Shown: positions 1 to 6,650 of the stretch, piece by piece | Layout of the letters: each line of letters opens with the position of its first letter | Numbering within the stretch: position 1 is the stretch's first letter | Assembly: GCA_903892365.1 (NCBI GenBank) | Contig: CAITIF010000563.1 | Location: 1 to 8,795, forward strand | DNA from: an uncultured Pirellula sp. | GTDB taxonomy: Bacteria > Planctomycetota > Planctomycetia > Pirellulales > Pirellulaceae | Direction: 5' to 3' | DNA length: 8,795 nucleotides | Notes under the pieces: model-generated | Told to the model about the DNA's origin: nothing | What the model saw: only the letters and a program-made list of their open reading frames with translations | Databases searched by the model: none | Translations under genes and position numbers: made by a program

Positions 1-976
1 CAAATTTTCTCATCAACAAAGTCCCCTTGGATTCGCCAAATCGCTCCACCACAAGATCGTAATGACGCAGCATGCACGATTTCTGCTCTTCCAAGCTGGG
101 GTCGGGCGGAATAGGAAGACCGGCCAAAGCGGCTGCAGACTGAGAAAATAGCCAAGGTCTACCCAATGCAGCTCGAGCGATCATGACTCCGTCGACGTTG
201 TAGTTCCTAAATGCAAATGCCACTTGTTCCGGGGTTTGCAAATCACCATTTCCAATCAATGGCATCCGAGTCAAATGCTCCTTGATCTCCGCAATCTTTG
301 TCCAGTCGGCGGACCCGCTAAAAAAGTCTTCCGCCGTTCGGCCGTGCACCGTCAACGCCGAAGCGCCGGCTCGCTCCACTGTTTTGGCGACTTCGATATG
401 GTTCATGGTCTTTCGAGTACAACCCAGCCGGATCTTCGCAGTGACCGGAGTGGGGTAACAAGCTTCCACCAGTGTCGAGATGATCGCGTACATGCGCTCT
501 GGATCCCGCAACAAGTAGGAGCCACTATGAGCCTTCTCAGTAACTTGTTTCACGGGACAGCCAAAATTGATATCCACCACGCTAACGCCGTATTCTCCGG
601 CAAGCCGTCGTCCAACCTTGGCCATTGTGTCGGGATCATTGTCCCAAATCTGAACAGCGAGCGGTCTCGCTTCGTCTTTTACACCCCACAAGCGATCTGG
701 GTGTTCGCAATCATGCTCGTCCAGCCAAACAAAACCTCTCGCGTTTACCATCTCAGTTGCTTGCAACCCCGAGCCTCCAAATTCTCGAACAATTTGTCGG
801 AAGGCATAGTTTGTGTAGCCTGCCATCGGTGCCTGGAGAATCGGCGGATCGACTCGAAGCGTACCGATATATAGCGGCTTGATAGGCAATGCGGACTTTT
901 CGATGTTCGAGCCCGCAGTCGCTTGCGCATGCGATTCGACGGTAGAAGATCGGTTGGCTGAGGTTGATGAAGTCAT
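1..976 (-). CDS. dusB: tRNA-dihydrouridine synthase, DusB-like (3' end cut by window edge)
   Basis: FMN- and NADPH-dependent enzyme that reduces uridine to dihydrouridine in the tRNA D-loop; cytoplasmic. The translation from the ATG at 976 runs 325 codons with no stop to the left edge, so the gene is 3'-truncated here; the missing part should be the end of the helical tRNA-binding domain. Visible family motifs on the TIM barrel: LQAPMAG (47-53), TEM (74-76), DINFGCP (135-141) with Cys140 as the expected catalytic acid, TAKIRLG (179-185) with Lys181, the HGRT flavin-site motif (211-214), GNGDL (242-246) and GVMIARAALGRPW (263-275). Residues 1-33 are a Ser/Thr/Ala-rich extension ahead of the usual Dus start; no better internal start was found and no clear Shine-Dalgarno precedes the ATG. 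The segment after the catalytic Cys reads EKAHSGSYLLRDP (147-159), where most Dus proteins have a Gly/Ala-rich AGAxLL-type loop. Transcribed away from the operon to its right. The Dus family is certain; the B-type assignment is likely. Confidence 0.95.
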   Translation of the reverse strand, partial: MTSSTSANRSSTVESHAQATAGSNIEKSALPIKPLYIGTLRVDPPILQAPMAGYTNYAFRQIVREFGGSGLQATEMVNARGFVWLDEHDCEHPDRLWGVKDEARPLAVQIWDNDPDTMAKVGRRLAGEYGVSVVDINFGCPVKQVTEKAHSGSYLLRDPERMYAIISTLVEACYPTPVTAKIRLGCTRKTMNHIEVAKTVERAGASALTVHGRTAEDFFSGSADWTKIAEIKEHLTRMPLIGNGDLQTPEQVAFAFRNYNVDGVMIARAALGRPWLFSQSAAALAGLPIPPDPSLEEQKSCMLRHYDLVVERFGESKGTLLMRKF

Positions 977-1204
977 GTGGATCATGCTACACAAAACAGC
1001 CGCAATCGAACAGAACTTGCCGCGAAACTTGCGGGCTTCCGGGATAGCAAAATCGTAATCCCAGTCAAATTCGTTGGATGCCGGCTAGCAATTTGTAGGA
1101 ATGATCGGCCATAATACCCCCTCACTTGGTTTCTTGTTACCGTTTCAAATCGCGGGACCCAGAAATCCTCGACATCTTCGAATTTACAGAAAACGAATCA
1201 GACA
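977..1204. other. Divergent intergenic region between dus and the VWA-moxR operon
   Basis: This 228-base non-coding stretch separates two divergently transcribed genes, so it should carry the promoters of both. A CATAAT at 1110-1115 resembles a -10 element facing the operon, but no good -35 hexamer sits at 16-18 bases; the nearest candidate, TTTGTA at 1092-1097, is only 12 bases away. No convincing Shine-Dalgarno precedes the ATG at 1205. A short imperfect hairpin (CCGC at 1020-1023 with GCGG at 1031-1034) is too weak to call. I see no small gene, riboswitch or operator that I can support. Confidence 0.4.
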
Positions 1205-4200
1205 ATGGGTAGAATTGAAATCGGATTTCAATATCCATGGTGGTTACTGCTTCTGCTGACCATCCCGATGATATGGTGGTTGGGCTATCGATCGCTTGCT
1301 GGGCTCGGGCCCTGGCGCAGATTCTTTGCTTTGCTCTTTCGAACCTCTGTGATGCTACTGATTATCTTGGCAATCGCGGGAGTCCAATGGATATGGTCCA
1401 GCGAAAAGCTAACGGTGATTTACTTGCTGGACCAAAGCGATTCTATTCCCGCTGCAAAACGTCAGCTGATGTTCGAATATGCGATTGAGAGCGTCAAGAA
1501 ACACCGCCGTCCCAACCGACAAGACCGAGCGGGATTGATTGTCTTCGGACGCGAGGCTTCGATCGAGATTCCACCATTGGATGAAAAGCTTCCTACGATA
1601 ACTCGCGCGGAATCCAATTTCGGTAAGACGGATGCGACCAACTTGGAAAGTGCGCTGAAGCTGGCTCAAGCGAGTTTTCTGGAGGACTCGGCGAAACGGA
1701 TTGTTATTCTTACCGATGGCAATCAAACCCTGGGTTCAGCCGAAACGGCAGCTCAAAGACTTATCGAAAACGGAATTGGAATCGATGTCGTACCTGTTCG
1801 ATTGGATACCAAAACAGAGGTCTTGGTCGAGAAGATTGATATCCCAGGATTTGTGCGGCAAGGTCAGACTGTCGATGCTCGGGTCGTAATCAACCGCTAC
1901 AGTGAATCAGGAAACGCCCGGGATGTGGAGGGGCGTTTGCGAGTGGTTCGCCGCATCGGAAGCCAGACGGAAGTTTTGGCAGACGGTCCATACACGCTGG
2001 ACCGAGATATCAACGTGGTGCCTATCCCGCATAAGATTGAAGAGTCTGCTGGATATACCTACGAAGCGGAATTCATCACTAGCGATTCCGACAACGATAC
2101 GATCTCGCAAAACAATCGCGCGACTGCCTTCACTTACGCTCGTGGAAAAGGCCGCGTCTTGCTGATTGAAGATGCGTCGTTCCCCGGTAACTTCGAATTG
2201 ATGATCGGAGCATTGCGGCGCAACGAAATTTTGGTGGATGTACGGGACACCGCGAACCTGTTTTCAAGCTTGGTAGAACTGCAAAGCTACGATTCAGTCA
2301 TCTTGGCTGGTACCCCTCGAACCAGCGGCGACGAAACGACGAAGGTGGTTGCGTTTTCGGACGAGCAGATCGATATGCTGGTCCAAAGCGCACAGCAATT
2401 CGGAATGGGCATTCTGATGATCGGTGGACCGGAGGCCTTCGGCGCGGGCGGCTGGACGAACTCCAAATTGGAGGAAGCAATGCCTGTGAATTTCGCGATC
2501 AAGAACAGCAAGGTCGAGTCGGTTGGGGCTTTAGCCATGGTGATGCATGCTTCGGAAATTGCCGAAGGCAACTATTGGCAGAAGACGATCGGAAAGGCAG
2601 CGCTGAATGCTTTGGGACCTCAGGATTATTGCGGCGTGGTCCAATATGACATGTCCGGCGATAAGTGGTTGTGGGGTGGTGCCGCTGGTTTGCTCAAGGT
2701 AGGGCCAAACAAGGAAATGATGCGCGCTCGAATGTCTCAAATGACTCCCGGCGATATGCCCGACTTCGACTCCTCGTTGGGGATGGCGATCAAAGCACTG
2801 AAAGCCAACAACGCTTCGCTCAAGCACATGATTGTGATTAGCGATGGTGACCCTACCCCAGCCTCGCCGGGAGTATTGAGCCAATACAAAGCGGCCAAAA
2901 TCAAAATCACGACCGTGGCGGTGGGCGCTCACGGGCCAGCTGGACATAACGAACTGAATCGCATTGCTAAAGACACGGGCGGCAACTACCACAAAGTGAC
3001 AAACGCGTCCGCGTTGCCCAGCATTTTCATGCGAGAAGCAAGACGCGTTGCAAGGCCGCTTGTTTACGAACCTGAAGGTGGCGGGGTCGTCCCCTACATC
3101 AATCAGCCGCACGAAATTCTTTCTGGTATCAACGGCATTTTGCCTCCCATCCGAGGATTCGTTCTAACCGAGAGAAAAGACAGCCCGCTGGTGGAAGTGC
3201 CTTTGCTGTCTCCCAAACCATCCGAAAAGGAAACGGCATCCATTCTTGCAACATGGACTTATGGCCTGGGACGCACAGCCGTTTTGACCACCGATGGGGG
3301 GAGCCGATGGGCACAGGAATGGGTGTCCGCGCCGTTTTACGACCAATTTGTTTCGCAATTGGTTCGCTGGACAATGCGTCCCTCAAGCGATGATTCCAAA
3401 TACAACATCGCGACCAACATCAAGGATGGTCGAGTTCAAATTGTCGTAACCGCACTCGACGCCGATGATAGATTTGTAAACTACCTCGATATGAATGCGA
3501 TTGCTGTTGGGCCGAACCTAAAACCAACGAACTTCCCAATGAAACAATCGGCTCCCGGACGCTACGTTGGCGAAATGACTCCCGAACAAGCTGGCAGCTA
3601 CATGCTGAGCATCGTTCCTGGATCGGGCAAGCCCCCTATTACCACAGGGATTACGGTACCGTTTTCCGACGAATATCGAGTGCGACAAGCGAACATGAAA
3701 CTCCTTGAATCGTTGGCTAAGAAGCAACCTGCAGGCGGAATCTCTGGGAACTTGGGCGATGCCTTGGAAGAAGATTCGTTTGCTAAGCTTGTGGGTCTGG
3801 ATTCCTATCGTCCAGGCTTGCCTGCAGCAAAAAGCCTGATGGACATTTGGCCGATCGTTGTCTTGATGGGTGCTACTCTCTTCTTTGCAGATGTGTTTGT
3901 GCGGCGTGTTGCGATTGATCTGGGGCTCCCCTTGCGGATTCTTGCCGATCGGCTGAAATCACGAAGATCCAGAACCGAAGCAATGGATACCGAACGCAAG
4001 AATCGTCTGGATCGACTGCGAAATACCAAATCGACCGCAAGCGGCGACCTCGAAAAACAGCGGTCTGCAAGTCAAATGGATCTCGATGCCAATACCCCGA
4101 CAGGGGCCTTGCCTAGCACTTCCGCTGCCGATGCGTTTGGGATGAACGCGAACGAAAAGAAACAAAGTCGAGACTCCTCCGCCAGCAAACCAAGTATGGG

Positions 4201-4270
4201 CGTGGAAGAGGAACAGAGCTATACATCCAGGCTGTTGGATGCAAAACGTAAAGCGAAGAAAAACCAGTAG
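1205..4270 (+). CDS. Large VWA / glutamine-amidotransferase-like membrane protein
   Basis: BatA-like envelope protein of 1021 residues, presumed receptor or adaptor for the MoxR ATPase encoded 19 bases downstream. Order of parts: transmembrane helices at about 12-29 and 43-63; a first VWA domain at about 71-200 with an intact metal site (DQSDS 76-80, Thr145, Asp171 in LTDGNQT); a beta-rich linker; a class-I glutamine-amidotransferase-like fold at about 316-432 (GRVLLIED, VILAGTP, GILMIGGPEAFGAGGW) with no nucleophile Cys; a second VWA-like domain at about 440-620 whose DxSxS is replaced by HASEI (448-452) although VISDGD (544-549) remains; further beta domains; a third helix at about 880-898; and a charged low-complexity tail. 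The Arg-rich turn between helices 1 and 2 (YRSLAGLGPWRR) and the basic residues after helix 3 predict a periplasmic body and a cytoplasmic tail. The ATG at 1205 gives a start typical of the family, though no clear ribosome site precedes it. Family assignment firm; function inferred. Confidence 0.93.
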   Translation: MGRIEIGFQYPWWLLLLLTIPMIWWLGYRSLAGLGPWRRFFALLFRTSVMLLIILAIAGVQWIWSSEKLTVIYLLDQSDSIPAAKRQLMFEYAIESVKKHRRPNRQDRAGLIVFGREASIEIPPLDEKLPTITRAESNFGKTDATNLESALKLAQASFLEDSAKRIVILTDGNQTLGSAETAAQRLIENGIGIDVVPVRLDTKTEVLVEKIDIPGFVRQGQTVDARVVINRYSESGNARDVEGRLRVVRRIGSQTEVLADGPYTLDRDINVVPIPHKIEESAGYTYEAEFITSDSDNDTISQNNRATAFTYARGKGRVLLIEDASFPGNFELMIGALRRNEILVDVRDTANLFSSLVELQSYDSVILAGTPRTSGDETTKVVAFSDEQIDMLVQSAQQFGMGILMIGGPEAFGAGGWTNSKLEEAMPVNFAIKNSKVESVGALAMVMHASEIAEGNYWQKTIGKAALNALGPQDYCGVVQYDMSGDKWLWGGAAGLLKVGPNKEMMRARMSQMTPGDMPDFDSSLGMAIKALKANNASLKHMIVISDGDPTPASPGVLSQYKAAKIKITTVAVGAHGPAGHNELNRIAKDTGGNYHKVTNASALPSIFMREARRVARPLVYEPEGGGVVPYINQPHEILSGINGILPPIRGFVLTERKDSPLVEVPLLSPKPSEKETASILATWTYGLGRTAVLTTDGGSRWAQEWVSAPFYDQFVSQLVRWTMRPSSDDSKYNIATNIKDGRVQIVVTALDADDRFVNYLDMNAIAVGPNLKPTNFPMKQSAPGRYVGEMTPEQAGSYMLSIVPGSGKPPITTGITVPFSDEYRVRQANMKLLESLAKKQPAGGISGNLGDALEEDSFAKLVGLDSYRPGLPAAKSLMDIWPIVVLMGATLFFADVFVRRVAIDLGLPLRILADRLKSRRSRTEAMDTERKNRLDRLRNTKSTASGDLEKQRSASQMDLDANTPTGALPSTSAADAFGMNANEKKQSRDSSASKPSMGVEEEQSYTSRLLDAKRKAKKNQ

Positions 4271-4278
4271 CCCCACAT

Positions 4279-4283
4279 AGGAA
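4279..4283 (+). promoter_or_regulatory. Ribosome binding site of the MoxR gene
   Basis: AGGAA lies 6 bases before the ATG at 4290, in the 19-base gap after the VWA gene. It fixes the MoxR start and shows independent initiation rather than a stop-start overlap. Confidence 0.65.
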
Positions 4284-4289
4284 ATTGAA

Positions 4290-5306
4290 ATGAGCAATAC
4301 GGCAGAGTCCATGCAACAACAGGCGGAAACCTTCCGCAATCGATACGCGGCCGTACGTGAGCAGATTGGACGTGTCATTGTAGGGCACGATGATATCGTC
4401 AACGGAGTCCTTACCGCCATGTTCGTGGGTGGTCACTGTTTGTTAGAAGGAGTACCAGGACTCGGCAAAACCATGCTGATCAAGACTCTTTCCGAAACAC
4501 TCTCCTTGGACTTCAACCGCATTCAATTCACCCCAGACTTGATGCCTTCGGATATCCTGGGTACCAACATGATCGTGGAGAACGAAGGGCGTCGCGAGTT
4601 TCAATTTCAAAAGGGACCTATCTTCACCCAAATCTGTCTAGCAGACGAAATCAACCGCGCTACACCGAAAACGCAATCCGCGCTTCTGGAAACAATGCAA
4701 GAAGGGACGGTCACGGTTTCTGGCAATCGATACGAATTGAAGAAGCCCTTTTTTGTGCTTGCCACCCAGAACCCCATCGAACAAGAAGGTACCTATCCAC
4801 TTCCAGAAGCACAGCTCGACCGATTTCTGTTCAAGCTTGTTGTGGGCTATTCCAACCGCGAAGAACTGAACACCATCATCGATCGAACGACCAAAGGTAC
4901 CGTGATCACACCAGAAAAGGTGATGGATGGCGAAGAGATTCGGCAATGGCAACAACTGGTTCGGCAGGTGGTTCTTGCCAAACATGTTCAAGATTATGTG
5001 GCTCGCTTGATTCTGGCAACGCATCCGCAAGGAGCCATGGCGTTGGATGTTACCAATCAGTACATTCGATGGGGAGCAAGTCCTCGCGGAGCACAAACCA
5101 TTGCTTTAGCCGCAAAGGTGCGGGCTCTTCTCGATGGACGCTACAATGTCAGCTTTGAAGATGTTCGAAGAGTCTATCTGCCCGCAATGAGACACCGTGT
5201 GCTGCTCAATTTCGAAGCGCAAGCGGAAGGGATCGAATGCGACAAAGTGCTTTTGGATATTCTCGAAAAAGTCACCGAACGAGCAGACGATTTGGCAGCC
5301 GCATAG
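4290..5306 (+). CDS. MoxR-family AAA+ ATPase
   Basis: Cytoplasmic ATP-driven chaperone-like remodeller of the MoxR family, whose members typically act with VWA-domain proteins encoded beside them. At 338 residues it has the usual family length. Visible: VGHDDIV (31-37), Walker A GVPGLGKT (54-61), the segment TPDLMPSDILG (81-91), Walker B LADEINR (117-123) with Asp119/Glu120, sensor 1 in LATQNPIEQEGTYPLPEAQLDRFLFK (Asn161; Arg178 in LDRF as the likely finger), and sensor 2 in GASPRG (Arg266). All ATPase residues are intact, so it should be active. A helical lid follows to the end. It lies 19 bases after the VWA gene and has its own AGGAA site. The order is VWA first, MoxR second, and no DUF58 gene or second short VWA gene follows, unlike many MoxR loci. 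The client cannot be told from sequence; the adjacent VWA membrane protein is the natural partner. Confidence 0.97.
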   Translation: MSNTAESMQQQAETFRNRYAAVREQIGRVIVGHDDIVNGVLTAMFVGGHCLLEGVPGLGKTMLIKTLSETLSLDFNRIQFTPDLMPSDILGTNMIVENEGRREFQFQKGPIFTQICLADEINRATPKTQSALLETMQEGTVTVSGNRYELKKPFFVLATQNPIEQEGTYPLPEAQLDRFLFKLVVGYSNREELNTIIDRTTKGTVITPEKVMDGEEIRQWQQLVRQVVLAKHVQDYVARLILATHPQGAMALDVTNQYIRWGASPRGAQTIALAAKVRALLDGRYNVSFEDVRRVYLPAMRHRVLLNFEAQAEGIECDKVLLDILEKVTERADDLAAA

Positions 5307-5342
5307 TCTTTCCAACTGAACGATCCCGACCCTATTGCTTTT

Positions 5343-5347
5343 AGGAG
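5343..5347 (+). promoter_or_regulatory. Ribosome binding site that decides the GTG start of the beta-propeller gene
   Basis: AGGAG lies 5 bases before the GTG at 5353. A TTG at 5335 opens the same frame 18 bases earlier but sits upstream of this site and has no good site of its own, so GTG is preferred; it also gives a cleaner signal peptide. Confidence 0.75.
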
Positions 5348-5352
5348 CCACC

Positions 5353-6648
5353 GTGCAACTTCGCACTCCCGAGTTTAGAAAACTTTCCCTGTCTCTCGCC
5401 TTGCTAACAGGTCTGGTTGTCCAATCATCCAAGGCATGTTTAGGAAACGAATGGCCTGAGTTTCGTGGCCCATCGCAAAATGGTTCCAGCTTGGCTGGCA
5501 ACTTGCCAACTGAGTGGGACGAAAGCTCCAATGTTCTATGGTTTTCGAAAACAACTGGGCTAGGTTGGTCATCCCCCGTGGTGGACAAAGACCGAATCTA
5601 CTTTACCACCTCGGTCAACACGGATGAACAGGCCAGCCAATCTGGGGAACTGCAAGGAAAGCAACAACTGAATCTGGTTTGCCTAGATGCCAAAACGGGC
5701 GAACAGATTTATAGCAAGGTGGTCTTTGAACAGCCTGATGATGCCCCGAAAATCCATAATAAGAACTCGCACGCAAGCCCAACGCCTATTCTTTCTCGGG
5801 ATCGTATCTACTTGCATTTCGGTCATCAAGGGACTGCCTGCACAGATCTCCAGGGTAATCTGGTTTGGGAAAACCGGGATCATGCGTATCCACCCACGCA
5901 CGGCAATGGCGGTTCGCCGATCTTGGTCGACCAGTTGTTGATCCTGACGTGCGACGGCGGTGACGACCCATACACGCTCGCTTTGAATGCCAATACAGGC
6001 AAAGAGGTTTGGAAGACCAAGCGAGGAGTTGACGTGGATCGCAAGTTTTCTTTCTGCACCCCACAGTTGATTGAAGTCCAAGAAAAAAAGCTAGTCATTT
6101 CCCCCGGCTCCAACGTGGTTCAGGCGATCTCCCCAACCGATGGTTCGGTGGAATGGTTTGTTCGCTACGATGGCTTTTCGGTGGTTCCAAGACCTTTGCT
6201 CCATGATGGCACTCTTTATGTTTGTACTGGCTTTATGAGCACCAAGCTGCTTGCGATCGACCCAACGGGCAGCGGCGACGTCACCGATTCGCATGTGAAA
6301 TGGATCTTCGGCTCAGGTGTTCCTCAAACTCCTTCCGTAAACGCGATCGGCAACCAAATTGTGATGGTGAGCGACGGCGGTATCGCCACCAGCGTCGACA
6401 CCTCGTCTGGGAAAGAACTATGGCGCAAGCGATTGGGAGGCAATTACTCCGCATCACCACTTGTATCGGGCAATAAAATCTATTTTCAAAGCGAGCTTGG
6501 GGAATCGACCGTCTTTGAAGTAGGAGATAAGCCAACGGAAATTGCTCGCAACAAACTACCTGGCAGAATTTTTGCTTCGTACGCAGTTGCCGGTAACGAT
6601 CTGATCATCAGATCGGAACAAGGGGTGTATCGTATCGGTAAACGATAA
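5353..6648 (+). CDS. Secreted PQQ-type (BamB-like) beta-propeller protein
   Basis: Exported beta-propeller of 431 residues counted from the GTG at 5353. The N-terminus has Arg/Lys residues, a hydrophobic core (about 11-24) and a probable signal peptidase site after SSKA (25-28); the following Cys29 is not in a proper lipobox because Lys is at -2. The mature start carries WPEFRGP (34-40), common in exported planctomycete propellers. Repeats with the D-xx-TG-xx-xW pattern of PQQ-like blades appear at about 109-127 (LDAKTGEQIY), 164-175 (DLQGNLVW), 208-222 (LNANTGKEVW), 256-270 (ISPTDGSVEW), 300-318 and 347-362 (VDTSSGKELW), with a weaker one near 385-405, so about seven blades. I see no evidence that it binds PQQ or is a dehydrogenase; a scaffold or protein-binding role like BamB is more likely. 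It follows MoxR by 46 bases, and its stop codon overlaps the ATG of the signal peptidase gene, which suggests the two are made together. Fold confident, role unknown. Confidence 0.9.
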   Translation: MQLRTPEFRKLSLSLALLTGLVVQSSKACLGNEWPEFRGPSQNGSSLAGNLPTEWDESSNVLWFSKTTGLGWSSPVVDKDRIYFTTSVNTDEQASQSGELQGKQQLNLVCLDAKTGEQIYSKVVFEQPDDAPKIHNKNSHASPTPILSRDRIYLHFGHQGTACTDLQGNLVWENRDHAYPPTHGNGGSPILVDQLLILTCDGGDDPYTLALNANTGKEVWKTKRGVDVDRKFSFCTPQLIEVQEKKLVISPGSNVVQAISPTDGSVEWFVRYDGFSVVPRPLLHDGTLYVCTGFMSTKLLAIDPTGSGDVTDSHVKWIFGSGVPQTPSVNAIGNQIVMVSDGGIATSVDTSSGKELWRKRLGGNYSASPLVSGNKIYFQSELGESTVFEVGDKPTEIARNKLPGRIFASYAVAGNDLIIRSEQGVYRIGKR

Positions 6649-6650
6649 TG
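6646..6650 (+). promoter_or_regulatory. TAATG stop-start overlap (translational coupling)
   Basis: The TAA ending the beta-propeller gene and the ATG of the signal peptidase gene share one A. No strong Shine-Dalgarno precedes the ATG, so ribosomes finishing the propeller probably reinitiate here, tying the amounts of the two products together. Confidence 0.7.

Noticed and set aside
224..874. A 216-residue open frame on the plus strand
   Set aside because: It lies wholly inside the minus-strand dihydrouridine synthase, whose motifs are unmistakable; the plus-strand product is Cys/His/Arg-rich with no recognisable pattern.
1086..1117. Sigma-70 promoter for the operon around CATAAT
   Set aside because: No -35 hexamer at an acceptable distance, so it is only mentioned in the intergenic entry.
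2531..3112. A 193-residue open frame on the minus strand
   Set aside because: Antisense to the second VWA-like domain, which aligns in family order; the product looks like reverse-frame noise.
5335..5352. TTG at 5335 as the start of the beta-propeller gene
   Set aside because: It precedes the AGGAG site at 5343-5347, which sits correctly for the GTG at 5353.
5425..5445. Lipoprotein signal at Cys29 of the propeller
   Set aside because: The residues before Cys are Ser-Lys-Ala; Lys at -2 and Ser at -3 do not fit a lipobox, so ordinary cleavage is more likely.
5353..6648. Quinoprotein alcohol dehydrogenase
   Set aside because: Only the blade repeats match; at 431 residues it is much shorter than those enzymes, and I saw no Cys-Cys pair or clear Ca/PQQ site residues.
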